Part shown: in pieces, positions 15,058-23,712 of the stretch
Numbering within the stretch: the first letter of the stretch is position 1
How the letters are laid out: each line of letters begins with the position of its first letter
Source of the DNA: Pedobacter zeaxanthinifaciens
GTDB taxonomy: Bacteria; Bacteroidota; Bacteroidia; Sphingobacteriales; Sphingobacteriaceae
Length of the DNA stretch: 64,000 nt
Assembly (NCBI RefSeq): GCF_003313335.1
Contig: NZ_QMHP01000002.1
Coordinates: 62,001-126,000 of the forward strand
Reading direction: 5' to 3'
Notes under the pieces: model-generated
Told to the model about the DNA's origin: nothing
The model's input: only the letters and a program-made list of their open reading frames with translations
Database searches by the model: none
Translations under genes and position numbers: made by a program

Positions 15058-15270
15058 TTATTTGTCGCAAAGCCTGTCGAAGTTTTCTTCGTAGCTAGCG
15101 TCGTTTCTGCTCAATAAATCCTCATCATCGTCCATTCTTTTTCTGCTAAAAAATAATTCTTCGGCTTGTATGCGCTTAATCAGCTGGCGAACTAGAGATA
15201 AATCAAAAGTATCTTTACTTAATTTAATGCAGTATTCGTTTTCCGTAATTTCAATTGTTGAACTATTCAT
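15058..15270 (-). CDS. Small hypothetical protein
   Basis: 70 aa, unrecognised. N-terminal beta/helix segment (IEITENEYCIKLSKDTFDLSLVRQLIKRI) resembles the start of small Bacteroidota antitoxin-type proteins, followed by an acidic tail (RMDDDEDLLSRNDASYEENF). No toxin gene lies beside it. Codon use looks like that of neighbouring genes, and the stop coincides with a terminator, which supports expression. Confidence 0.55.
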   Translation of the reverse strand: MNSSTIEITENEYCIKLSKDTFDLSLVRQLIKRIQAEELFFSRKRMDDDEDLLSRNDASYEENFDRLCDK

Positions 15271-15364
15271 TTGAATAAAATTTTAGTACAACACTAAATT
15301 AAAAAAGGTTTTTTATAGTAATTACGTCAAGCGTTTAAGTTTCTGTTATGTTTATGTTAATTCA

Positions 15365-15574
15365 TTAGGGATGATATTCTTCAACCTTCACATTTCTACC
15401 AAGCGTTTTAAAGCGTATACCACTAGCTTGCACTACTGTGATGGTCAAATGTTCTGTTTTACTAATATTTAAATCCTTTACAATGCCCTTTTTACCTTTA
15501 TGTGCTCCCGCTATAACCTGGCAGTAGTCACCATCTTTAAGTTTAGTTTCATTTATAGTGTTAACAGTTTTCAA
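15365..15574 (-). CDS. Small KOW-motif protein
   Basis: 69 aa. Residues about 14-45 form a KOW motif (LKDGDYCQVIAGAHKGKKGIVKDLN), as in ribosomal protein L24 and NusG, followed by beta strands (EHLTITVVQASGIRFKTLGRNVKVEEY). Such domains bind rRNA or RNA polymerase-associated RNA. The protein is too short for L24 or NusG, so it may be a stand-alone RNA-binding factor. It lies upstream of no obvious partner; lysS starts much further along the same strand. Confidence 0.7.
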   Translation of the reverse strand: MKTVNTINETKLKDGDYCQVIAGAHKGKKGIVKDLNISKTEHLTITVVQASGIRFKTLGRNVKVEEYHP

Positions 15575-15619
15575 ACTAAGCTAGCAAAATTTAGGTAATC
15601 AGCTAAGTATCAAAACAAA

Positions 15620-15646
15620 AAATCCCCAGTTAAAAACTGAGGATTT
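15620..15646 (-). terminator. Terminator of lysS
   Basis: AAATCCCCAGT / ACTGAGGATTT (one mismatch) with a 5-nt loop, followed on the minus strand by a T-rich run. It sits 25 nt after the lysS stop. Confidence 0.75.
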
Positions 15647-15670
15647 AGCAATCTAAAAAAATATTTATTT

Positions 15671-17380
15671 CTACTTATGGCCTAAAAACAAACCTTCATC
15701 TGTTTTATTTACTTTAAGGATGTTCTTTCCGGTTAATCCTTTTAAAGTAGTATCCCACTTCTTATTGCTCCATTCCGGTAACTTCGCTCTAACATCAGCC
15801 AGTAAAATTTGTTCACCTTCTTTTACTAGGGCATACAGCTCTGCTTCCTCTGCCGAAAGTTCAATTTTCTTTTTCTCTGGGCGCATTTGAGGGAAAAATA
15901 GTACTTCTTGGATAGTCGATTGGTCCGTCATCAACATTACCAACCTGTCAATACCAATACCTAAACCAGAAGTAGGTGGCATACCATATTCCAAAGCACG
16001 AACAAAATCATCATCCATTGCCATTGCCTCATCATCGCCTCTGGCAGCTAATTTCAATTGCTCCTCGAAACGCTCTTTTTGGTCAATCGGATCGTTCAAT
16101 TCCGAATAAGCATTGCCAATTTCTTTACCCATTACAAAAAGCTCGAAACGCTCTACCAAACCTTCTTTGCTACGGTGTTTTTTCGCTAAAGGTGTCATCT
16201 CAATAGGGTAGTCGGTAATGTAAGTTGGCTGAATCAAGTTTGCTTCCACTTTCTCACTGAAAAGCTCATCCACCAATTTACCGCGTCCCATGCTATCATC
16301 AATCTCAATACCTAAATCTCTACAAGTTTGAGCCAATTGCTCTTCGCTCATTGCCGAAACATCAATACCGGTATATTTTTGAATGGATTCGTACATCGTC
16401 AACTTCTCGTAAGGGCCAGCGAAATCAATTTCATGAGCGCCAACCTTAACTACAGGCGAACCGTGGATAGCTACAGCAATTTTTTCTAAACACTCTTCCA
16501 CCATGCCCATCATCCAAACGTAGTCTTTGTAGGCTACATAAATTTCCATCGAGGTAAATTCAGGATTGTGCGTTCTGTCCATCCCTTCATTACGGAACAT
16601 CTTTCCAAACTCATAAACACCATCAAAACCAGCAACAATTAACCTTTTTAGGTAAAGCTCGTTCGCAATACGCAAAAATAAAGGCATGTCTAAAGTGTTA
16701 TGGTGCGTAGCAAACGGACGGGCCGCTGCACCGCCATGCACTGCCTGTAAAATTGGCGTTTCCACTTCCATCCAACCTTGGCTATCGAAATAGCTGCGCA
16801 TGGTATTAATTACCTTGCTGCGGTTGATGAAGATTTTTTTATAATCGGGATTTACCGTTAAATCTACGTAACGCATTCTGTAGCGCAACTCTGGATCGGT
16901 AAAACCATCGTAAATATTGCCCTCATCATCACGTTTTACTACCGGTAGGGGTTTTAATGATTTTGCCAATACCGTTAATGAAGTCACATGTACCGATATT
17001 TCACCAGTTTGGGTAGTAAAAACATAACCTTTGATGCCTACATAATCACCAAGATCTAGCAACTTCTTAAAAACAGTGTTGTATAAAGTCTTATCTTCAT
17101 CAGGGCACAAATCATCACGCTTTAGGTAAAGTTGTACTCTACCGGTAGAGTCCTGCAATTCAGCAAAAGAAGCATTACCCATAATACGGCGGGTCATAAT
17201 ACGTCCGGCTAGGCTAATGTTCTTATAAGCAGTTTTATCTCTTTCGTAATTTTCGTTAATATCCGCTGCGTAGGCATTTACTTCGTAAGCCTCTGCAGGA
17301 TAGGGGTTTATACCCAATTCGCGTAATTGTTTTAGCGAGTCACGTCTTTGTATTTCCTGTTCTGATAATCCTATACTCAT
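15671..17380 (-). CDS. lysS: Lysine-tRNA ligase (class II)
   Basis: 569 aa from the ATG at 17380; an upstream TTG at 17398 overlaps the -7 element and is rejected. It charges tRNA-Lys. N-terminal OB-fold anticodon domain (about 55-160; ISLAGRIMTRRIMGNASFAEL) and class II core with motif 1 (RSKVINTMRSYFDSQGWMEVETP), motif 2 (FRNEGMDRTHNPEFTSMEIY) and motif 3 (GLGIGIDRLVMLMTD). The C-terminus is about 60 residues longer than in E. coli LysS and carries a helical extension (KKKIELSAEEAELYALVKEG) that is common in Bacteroidota. Confidence 0.97.
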   Translation of the reverse strand: MSIGLSEQEIQRRDSLKQLRELGINPYPAEAYEVNAYAADINENYERDKTAYKNISLAGRIMTRRIMGNASFAELQDSTGRVQLYLKRDDLCPDEDKTLYNTVFKKLLDLGDYVGIKGYVFTTQTGEISVHVTSLTVLAKSLKPLPVVKRDDEGNIYDGFTDPELRYRMRYVDLTVNPDYKKIFINRSKVINTMRSYFDSQGWMEVETPILQAVHGGAAARPFATHHNTLDMPLFLRIANELYLKRLIVAGFDGVYEFGKMFRNEGMDRTHNPEFTSMEIYVAYKDYVWMMGMVEECLEKIAVAIHGSPVVKVGAHEIDFAGPYEKLTMYESIQKYTGIDVSAMSEEQLAQTCRDLGIEIDDSMGRGKLVDELFSEKVEANLIQPTYITDYPIEMTPLAKKHRSKEGLVERFELFVMGKEIGNAYSELNDPIDQKERFEEQLKLAARGDDEAMAMDDDFVRALEYGMPPTSGLGIGIDRLVMLMTDQSTIQEVLFFPQMRPEKKKIELSAEEAELYALVKEGEQILLADVRAKLPEWSNKKWDTTLKGLTGKNILKVNKTDEGLFLGHK

Positions 17381-17395
17381 TCTGAGAAATTTTTG

Positions 17396-17403
17396 CAAAA
17401 GTA
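17396..17403 (-). promoter_or_regulatory. -7 promoter element of lysS
   Basis: TACTTTTG on the minus strand, a perfect TAnnTTTG, 15 nt before the chosen ATG. No matching -33 TTTG was found at standard spacing. Confidence 0.5.
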
Positions 17404-17470
17404 GTAAATTTTTCGTGCTTTTTGGCTGTAAGGCTTAAGGTTTAAACCGATCTTTAACGAGCTAATTTTT

Positions 17471-17606
17471 TTGAAAAGCAAATAACGGCTACTATCAAAA
17501 ATCAGTCGGGCTATCCGCTGCAATCTTTTTGTTTTCGGTATCCTGTCACCCAATAATGCTGCAACAAAAAGTATTTCCGCTGCTATCCCGTTTAGTTAAC
17601 ATCCGG
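17471..17606. repeat. Short inverted-repeat element, copy A
   Basis: Begins TTTTTTGAAAAGCA and contains left terminus GGGCTATCCGCTGCAATCTTTTTGTT (from about 17508) and an inverted right terminus at about 17562-17590 (AACAAAAAGTATTTCCGCTG then CTATCCCG). A second copy with the same opening and termini but a different interior lies at 41489-41690. It is a small non-coding element, possibly non-autonomous and mobile. Confidence 0.65.
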
Positions 17607-17647
17607 TTGTGTTACTATTTCCGTTTTTTTTAACCAACGTTTTCAAG

Positions 17648-19123
17648 TTATTGCTTTTCGAGCTTCTTCAAAAAAGCATCAGCTGTAGTTAAATGCTTTT
17701 CACGTTTATCCGCATCCATCTTATCAAAGCTATTTAGTAACATCGATAAGCGTGGTTGCTTTGCAAAAAAGCTCCGATGTTGATCCATGAAATTCCAAAA
17801 CAAGCCGTCCCAAATCTCCTGCCACTCGCCCTTTTCGTAATTGCTCATTTTTGTGACGTAATTGCTTCCGCTAATGTAAGGCTTGGTACTCATCAAGCCA
17901 CCATCGGCAAAAAGGCTCATACCGTAAACATTTGGCACCATCACCCAGTCGTAGGCATCTATAAAAAGTTCCATAAACCACTGGTAAACCTCATTTGGAT
18001 CAATGCCGCACAAATTCATGAAATTTGCCAGTATCATCAACCGCTCAATATGATGAACGTAGCCAGTTGTAAGCAGTTTTTTAATAGTACCGTCAATAGG
18101 TGCAATGCCCGTAGTAGCCGTATAAAAGCTGGCCGGAATTTTACGGTGGTGCTTAAAGAAATTTGAATTGCGTTGTTTAGTGCCAACACGCTCATACAAG
18201 CCTCTTATAAACTCACGCCAGCCTAATATTTGCCTTATAAATCCTTCTGTAGAATTAATTGGAATTTTGTGCTTTTTCGCAAACATTGTTGCTTCGGCAA
18301 TAACTTTTTTCGGGTTTAAAAAGCCAATATTTAATAACGGCGAAAGTAAGCTGTGGTGTAAAATGTTCTCTTCTTTTACAATGCTATCCTCGTAAGTCCC
18401 AAACTCTAAAAATCTATATTGTAAAAACTCTTCAAACCAATCCTCGGCGTCTTTAAAAGTAACTGGATAAATCAGGTTTTTACCTAGTTTGCCATAGTTT
18501 TTAGAAAAATGCTTTTGCGTGTACGCAATGGCTTCTTTTGCATACTCATTGCTTTCTGGAAATTTAATGTATGGAGCCTGTTTGCCTTTTGGGTACTTCT
18601 TCCTATTGTCGGCATCGTAAGTCCATTGGCCGCCCTCAGGTTCATCGCCCTTCATTAAAATTTGAAGCTGTTTACGCTGTTGCTTATAAAAATCAGTTTG
18701 ATGAAAGTGTTTTTTATCGGGCTTAAAATATTGCTTGAGCTCGTCCTGCGTATTGATAAAAAGCGGATTTTCTAGCCATAAGAAATTGAAATCACCTTCA
18801 TATTTCCTGATCCGGTTTTCCAGCCAATTATCCACAGGCTCATATACCTCAATTTCACTGATGCCTTCTTTTTTAAGCTGCAGCAACAATGCTCTAATGT
18901 CAGAAAGTTTGTCGGTAGCGGCTATGTAGTTAACCTCAAACCCTAATTTAGTAAGGTAACTTTCATAGAATTTCATTGTGGCCCTATGGAAAGCTATTTT
19001 CTGCTGATGAAAGGCATATTGCTTAAAAAACAACCACTCTTCTACAAGGTAAATGCTGGTGCCTTTTTTAAATTTTACTACTTCGAAAAGTTGGTTTGGA
19101 AAAATAATGGCAATGCTTTTCAT
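17648..19123 (-). CDS. Cryptochrome/photolyase family protein (DPRP / FeS-BCP clade) lacking cluster cysteines
   Basis: 491 aa, a typical length. N-terminal DPRP Rossmann domain (SIAIIFPNQLFEVVKFKKG, about 3-21) and C-terminal FAD-binding helical domain (GFIRQILGWREFIRGLYE, HHIERLMILANFMNLCGIDP, YGMSLFADGGLMSTKPYISGSNYVTKM). FeS-BCP photolyases such as Agrobacterium PhrB repair (6-4) lesions with FAD and hold a 4Fe-4S cluster on four cysteines. Here there is only one cysteine in the whole protein (NLCGID), so the cluster cannot form. It is the last gene of a TetR, ABC1-kinase, photolyase operon. Repair or photoreceptor function is undecided. Confidence 0.85.
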   Translation of the reverse strand: MKSIAIIFPNQLFEVVKFKKGTSIYLVEEWLFFKQYAFHQQKIAFHRATMKFYESYLTKLGFEVNYIAATDKLSDIRALLLQLKKEGISEIEVYEPVDNWLENRIRKYEGDFNFLWLENPLFINTQDELKQYFKPDKKHFHQTDFYKQQRKQLQILMKGDEPEGGQWTYDADNRKKYPKGKQAPYIKFPESNEYAKEAIAYTQKHFSKNYGKLGKNLIYPVTFKDAEDWFEEFLQYRFLEFGTYEDSIVKEENILHHSLLSPLLNIGFLNPKKVIAEATMFAKKHKIPINSTEGFIRQILGWREFIRGLYERVGTKQRNSNFFKHHRKIPASFYTATTGIAPIDGTIKKLLTTGYVHHIERLMILANFMNLCGIDPNEVYQWFMELFIDAYDWVMVPNVYGMSLFADGGLMSTKPYISGSNYVTKMSNYEKGEWQEIWDGLFWNFMDQHRSFFAKQPRLSMLLNSFDKMDADKREKHLTTADAFLKKLEKQ

Positions 19124-19154
19124 GAACTGGCTAAATTGTTAAATCCAAACGTTG

Positions 19155-20471
19155 CTATTTTATAAATTGTTCGAAATTTTTAATTTTTACTCGCTTGGCA
19201 CCCATATCATGCATCATATTGTACAAACCAAAAAAAGTACGGTTCATGTAAATGAAATGCTTCGATCCGCGGTTAACATTTAAATCACGGATCTCATTTA
19301 TCTTCGCATATTTTTGTCCTAAAGCTGCAATTTCAGCAAAGAAAGTTTCATCAGAAAAATCGAATTCATCCATGTTGAACGGCTTGGTGAATAGCGAAAG
19401 CATTTCATGAAAAAGCTGGGTGAAAAATGATTTTTCTTTCTCCGTATCGCTATCAAGCAAAATTTCCAATTCGTAAAGCTTTCGCTCGAAAAACGAACTG
19501 TCATTTAAATTCTTTTGGTCCGCAAGCTCAAAATAGGGAATATAAAAATCGTCAGGTATCTCCTTAATACAGCCAAAATCAATTACCAAAAGCTCATTTT
19601 TTGGAGAAATTAAAAAGTTGCCTGGATGTGGGTCGGCATGCAGCTGTTTAAGTACATGCAATTGGTACATGTAAAAATCCCAAAGGGTTTGACCAAGTAA
19701 GTTTTTAGCTTCTTCGCTTTGTTTTTTGCCAGTAAATTCCGAAAAATGTATGCCCTGTAGCCAATCCATGGTCAGGATCTTTTCGCAAGAAAACTCTGCA
19801 TAGTACGCTGGGAATTTAACATTGGGAAGGTGCGAGCATGCTTTTGAAAAATGCTGACTACGTTTTAACTCCAATGTGTAATCAGTTTCTTCAAACAACT
19901 TCTCTTCAACTTCTTGAAAATACTTGTCCGATCCTTCCTTTTGGATGTTGAACATCTTAATGGCAATCGGCTTCACCAATTTTAAATCAGTAGAAATACT
20001 CTCTTTCACCCCAGGATATTGGATTTTAACCGCAAGTGCTTTGCCATCTTTCGTCGCTTTATGCACCTGTCCAATACTGGCAGCATTCACAGATTCCTCA
20101 GAAAAATCATCAAAAATTTCGCTCGGGTTTTTTCCAAAATATTTACGGAAAGTTTTCTTCACCAAAGCACCTGACAGTGGCGGAACTGAAAACTGCGATA
20201 ACGAAAATTTTTCTACGTAGGCAGCCGGAAGCATATTTTTTTCCATGCTCAACATTTGTGCAACCTTTAATGCCGATCCTTTAAGTTCTTTTAAGCTGTC
20301 GTAGATGTCTTCAGCGTTGTTGCGGTTTAAAGTTTCCTTTGCCTCTGCTTCATCTTTAATGATTTTATCGCCGTAATATTTCAAATAATTGATGCCTACC
20401 TTGGCTCCGGCTTTCAAAAAACTACCCGCCCGCTGTATTTTGCCAGTAGGAATGCTATCTAAAGTTTTCAT
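19155..20471 (-). CDS. ABC1/UbiB-family atypical kinase
   Basis: 438 aa. The atypical protein-kinase-like fold is shown by the KxGQ-type segment LKGSALKVAQMLSMEKNMLP (about 62-81), the nucleotide-binding ASIGQVHKA with AVKIQYPGV, the catalytic HADPHPGNFLISP and the metal-binding VIDFGCIKEIP. UbiB/Coq8 proteins are ATPases that support quinone synthesis or lipid handling at the membrane. The Bacteroidota parent organism makes menaquinone, so a UbiB-like ubiquinone role is unlikely; a lipid or stress role is inferred from the TetR-photolyase context. 31 nt separate it from the photolyase gene. Confidence 0.88.
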   Translation of the reverse strand: MKTLDSIPTGKIQRAGSFLKAGAKVGINYLKYYGDKIIKDEAEAKETLNRNNAEDIYDSLKELKGSALKVAQMLSMEKNMLPAAYVEKFSLSQFSVPPLSGALVKKTFRKYFGKNPSEIFDDFSEESVNAASIGQVHKATKDGKALAVKIQYPGVKESISTDLKLVKPIAIKMFNIQKEGSDKYFQEVEEKLFEETDYTLELKRSQHFSKACSHLPNVKFPAYYAEFSCEKILTMDWLQGIHFSEFTGKKQSEEAKNLLGQTLWDFYMYQLHVLKQLHADPHPGNFLISPKNELLVIDFGCIKEIPDDFYIPYFELADQKNLNDSSFFERKLYELEILLDSDTEKEKSFFTQLFHEMLSLFTKPFNMDEFDFSDETFFAEIAALGQKYAKINEIRDLNVNRGSKHFIYMNRTFFGLYNMMHDMGAKRVKIKNFEQFIK

Positions 20472-20487
20472 GCTATAAGTTTAAGGG

Positions 20488-21144
20488 TTACGACATTTGG
20501 AATTTCTCTTTCCAAAGAAACTTGCCTAAATCAATAAACTTATCAATCAGTGGATTTTGAACAATATCAAATCCAGTATCTATTGATTTTTCAATATATA
20601 AATCTGTTTTTTCGAAACTAGGAGAGGTGTCTTTCTTCCAAAAATCTAGTACAGAAAGAAAGTGAAGCCACAGAACCTCTTCTCTTGATTTTTCGGTGAA
20701 GTTTTTAAGTCGCTCTGGTGCTTTCTCAAATAATTTACCTTCTTCAAAATCAAGTTCTTTAACAAAGCTGTGGTGACTAGCTTTCAATTGCTTAAGGATA
20801 TGAAATTGATCTCGCAAATCGTTTTTCAGCAAAGTAAGTACTAGCGATCGGTTTAAGTTTAAATTTTCAAAAAAGATAAAGTAAAGATTAAGCAGCTGCT
20901 CTTTGGCTTGCATCAATTCAAAATTCTCTATCTGCTTTGCTAAACCTACCGACTTGTCAAAGAAATATACCAAGTAAGCTTGCTCTAACGCTTCAAAACT
21001 TGCAAAATGTTCGTAAAATTTAGATTCTGAGAATTGATGTTCCTTTGCAAAAGTGTATACATTAACGGGCTGCTTTCCATTGCTTAGCAAATAATCGCTG
21101 TACTTTTCCATTAATATTTCCTTTGTCAATTGCTGCTTTTTCAT
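20488..21144 (-). CDS. TetR-family transcriptional regulator
   Basis: 218 aa. The N-terminal helix-turn-helix is divergent (ILMEKYSDYLLSNGKQPVNVYTFAKEHQFSESKFYEHFASFEAL, about 10-53, with the usual F-Y-x-H-F ending) and the rest is an all-helical ligand and dimer domain. It is the first gene of the operon with the ABC1 kinase (16-nt gap) and photolyase, so it probably controls this operon. A partial palindrome lies upstream at 21196-21217. Confidence 0.8.
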   Translation of the reverse strand: MKKQQLTKEILMEKYSDYLLSNGKQPVNVYTFAKEHQFSESKFYEHFASFEALEQAYLVYFFDKSVGLAKQIENFELMQAKEQLLNLYFIFFENLNLNRSLVLTLLKNDLRDQFHILKQLKASHHSFVKELDFEEGKLFEKAPERLKNFTEKSREEVLWLHFLSVLDFWKKDTSPSFEKTDLYIEKSIDTGFDIVQNPLIDKFIDLGKFLWKEKFQMS

Positions 21145-21195
21145 ATCTTATAATTTTGTACTAATTTAACAAATGAAATAGCTTGTAAGTGTAAT

Positions 21196-21217
21196 ATTAG
21201 TGTATTATTTTACTAAT
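21196..21217. promoter_or_regulatory. Candidate operator of the TetR-ABC1-photolyase operon
   Basis: ATTAGT (21196-21201) and ACTAAT (21212-21217) form an inverted repeat about 50 nt upstream of the TetR gene; an ACTAAT half recurs at 21160-21165. The spacing suits a dimeric repressor, but the site is AT-rich and unproven. Confidence 0.3.
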
Positions 21218-21425
21218 TTTTGAATAGTGGAAATACTGGCTAGGGTGACGCTTGTATGCGATAACAGCCGAACGCTATGTTCCTATTTTTAATGTTCCTT
21301 AACCTTCGTTAAAATAATTTAGGTTACTGCAATTGAAAATTCCTGAGAGGTAGTTAAACATTACAAATATTGACAGCAGTCGCTATATAAGAATGAGAAA
21401 AGGAATTTGATGTTGATGGTATTTA
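21218..21425. other. Gene-free spacer between TetR operon and a repeat element
   Basis: About 200 nt without a credible ORF or hairpin. Short imperfect word repeats (TAACAGCC, AACGCTATGTTCC) are visible. No promoter with both elements was identified. Confidence 0.5.
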
Positions 21426-21626
21426 ATTGCAGTCTGCTTTAGCTGGCTGCAAAAATATGTTATACCGTGGCTTTAGCCAAAAACCGAATTCAAGTCGTTG
21501 GAGGCAAAAGAAGAAACTGTTTAGTTGGTTAGCTAAGCCAAAGCGGAATAAAAAAGTTGTTAAATTTGGCAAGGGCGTTATTCAGAGCACAGCTAAAGAC
21601 CAATTTTAGCTGCGCTAAACTGCAAT
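21426..21626. repeat. About 200-bp element with inverted ATTGCAGT ends
   Basis: Left end ATTGCAGTCTGCTTTAGCTGG (from 21426) is matched in inverted orientation by the right end whose last eight bases are ACTGCAAT (21619-21626), preceded by GCTAAA and TTTAGCTG words. Internal variants of TTTAGCC and GCTAAAG occur on both strands. A 60-codon frame inside is low-complexity and not protein-like. It resembles a MITE or a structured non-coding element; only one copy is in the window. Confidence 0.5.
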
Positions 21627-21647
21627 CTAAAAAATCGGTAAAGTTAA

Positions 21648-23558
21648 TTATTCCACCTCCGCGTTATCCTTCGCATACATTTCTGCAATAGCAGGAGCAT
21701 ATTTTTTCTCCACCACTCTGCGTTTTACTTTAAGGGTAGGCGTAATTTCACCTTCTTCAATACTAAACGGATTACGTTTGATAATAAAATGTTTAATGCG
21801 CTCAAATTTTGCCAGCTCATTACTAATTTTCTTGATGTCCTGCGCTATCCAATCATTGATTTCCTTTTCATCAATAAAATCACCTTCACGTTGGAAAAAC
21901 TCTTCTTTTAAATTAAAGGTTTCCTGTAAAGTTTCTTTGTTAGGGATGATGATGGCTGTGATATATTCTTTCTTATCGCCAATTAAAAATAGTTGGTCAA
22001 TTTTAGGGCTTTTCAAGTAGATGTTTTCCACCGGCGTAGGGTATACATTCTTACCGTAAGCATTCACAATCATGTTTTTCAATCGGTCGGTAATTTGCAA
22101 GTTACCTTTGTAAAAACGACCAATATCACCCGTATGAAACCATTGGTCTTTATCAATAGCTTCGGCAGTTTCAGCAGGTTTATTAAAGTAACCTTTCATT
22201 ACGCAATGCCCACGAACAATGATTTCGCCCTCTTCGCATTCAAAGTTTTCGTCAAAGGTATCATGAGTTTGGATATTGATAATCTGCTTCGTTTCCACGT
22301 TCTGTATGCCAATTTCAATCCCTGGAATAACACGGCCTACCGTACCATACACTTGGCGATGATATTCAGTTACCGCCATTACAGGAGAAGTTTCGGTTAA
22401 GCCAAAGCCTTCTAATATTTTAATACCTAAATTCCCGAAAAACTCGCCCACATTTTTAGGTAGTGCAGCTCCACCGGAAATCATGAATTTCAATCGTCCT
22501 CCGGTTTTTTCTTTAATTTTGCTGAATACCAACTTCTCTGCCAAAGCTTTCTTTCCACTTAAAATTAAACCAGGATTTTTACCTGCTTCTTTTTTCTCGC
22601 GATAGGCACTTCCAGTTTCAATAGCCCAGGTGAAAATTTTTGCTTTCATACCTCCTGCGGCAGTTCCAGATTTGATAGCTTTATCGTGTATACGCTCCAA
22701 CAAACGCGGAACGCATGACATTACCGTCGGTCTAACTTCGCCCATATTTTTGGCTAGTAACTCCAAACTTTGTGCAAAAGCAATTTTACAACCTTGGGCG
22801 CAGCACACATGATAGGTAGCTGTACGCTCAAATACATGCGATAGTGGTAAAAATGACAGGAAAGTTTCAGTTTCGTTAATTACTGGAATTTGTTGCAAGC
22901 ATACCTCTACATTTTTTACAAAGTTATAGTGGGTAAGCATTACACCTTTTGGCGTTCCTGTAGTTCCTGAAGTGTAAATCAAAGATGAAACATCGCTGGG
23001 CAATACTTCTGATCTTCTTTGTTCAATTTCAGTAATTTCTGTTGCTGATACTGGTCTGTCTAAGATCTCTTGATAGTCGATAATTTCGAAACTAGCAGTT
23101 TCAGGTATGTTGATCTTTGCGAAATCAGCAAAGGCCGGGATAATGTATTTCAGTTCCTTGCAATTATCTGCAACTTTTAAAATTTTTCTGAATAGGAAAG
23201 GGTTGCCTACCAAAATTGCCTTTATACCAGAATCATTGATAATGTAAGCTACTTCTTGCTCAGATAGGGTAGGGTAAATGGAAACGTTAATTACTCCAAT
23301 TTGTTGAATCCCTTGGTCGTAGTACACATATTCAGGTGAATTTTCAATCATCAAGCCCAATCGGTCTCCCTTAACAATGCCTTTTTCCAAGAAAAATGCT
23401 GCAACTGCATCGGCTTTGTTTAAGGTTTCCTCGAAAGATATTTCTTCCCATTTGGCTCCTTTTTTATGGATCAAAAAGGTTTCTTGAGGTTGATGGATGT
23501 TTTTTACAACGTTACGTAATAGCGAAGGTACGGTAGAAAATTCGTTGAATGATACCAT
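21648..23558 (-). CDS. Long-chain fatty-acid-CoA ligase (AMP-binding)
   Basis: 636 aa. Adenylate-forming enzyme. P-loop SLIYTSGTTGTPKGVMLTHYN (about 190-209), EGFGLTETSPVMAV (about 385), and the hinge and A8 region WFHTGDIGRF followed by DRLKNMIVNAYGKNVYPTPVE. It activates fatty acids to acyl-CoA at the membrane, for beta-oxidation or lipid remodelling. The size and the LPLSHVFERTATYHV motif place it with eukaryote-like long-chain (FAA/ACSL-type) ligases common in Bacteroidota. It follows the isc operon on the same strand but a strong terminator intervenes. Confidence 0.92.
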   Translation of the reverse strand: MVSFNEFSTVPSLLRNVVKNIHQPQETFLIHKKGAKWEEISFEETLNKADAVAAFFLEKGIVKGDRLGLMIENSPEYVYYDQGIQQIGVINVSIYPTLSEQEVAYIINDSGIKAILVGNPFLFRKILKVADNCKELKYIIPAFADFAKINIPETASFEIIDYQEILDRPVSATEITEIEQRRSEVLPSDVSSLIYTSGTTGTPKGVMLTHYNFVKNVEVCLQQIPVINETETFLSFLPLSHVFERTATYHVCCAQGCKIAFAQSLELLAKNMGEVRPTVMSCVPRLLERIHDKAIKSGTAAGGMKAKIFTWAIETGSAYREKKEAGKNPGLILSGKKALAEKLVFSKIKEKTGGRLKFMISGGAALPKNVGEFFGNLGIKILEGFGLTETSPVMAVTEYHRQVYGTVGRVIPGIEIGIQNVETKQIINIQTHDTFDENFECEEGEIIVRGHCVMKGYFNKPAETAEAIDKDQWFHTGDIGRFYKGNLQITDRLKNMIVNAYGKNVYPTPVENIYLKSPKIDQLFLIGDKKEYITAIIIPNKETLQETFNLKEEFFQREGDFIDEKEINDWIAQDIKKISNELAKFERIKHFIIKRNPFSIEEGEITPTLKVKRRVVEKKYAPAIAEMYAKDNAEVE

Positions 23559-23664
23559 GTTACATTTACTTTGGTGATGTTTTGAACCGACAATGATAAG
23601 GCATTGTAATTAATAATACAAAACGAAAGAAGGATTGTTGGTAAAAAATAGAGGTTAAAACAAA

Positions 23665-23689
23665 AGGGCATCGATAATTTCGATGCCCT
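23665..23689 (-). terminator. Terminator of the isc operon
   Basis: Perfect stem AGGGCATCGA / TCGATGCCCT with a 5-nt loop, followed on the minus strand by TTTTGTTTT. It lies 24 nt after the IscA stop. Confidence 0.88.
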
Positions 23690-23712
23690 AAATAAGATTT
23701 GTATAATTTCTA

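Noticed and set aside
21427..21609. 60-codon ORF on +
   Set aside because: It lies inside the inverted-end element, with low-complexity basic residues and no recognisable domain.
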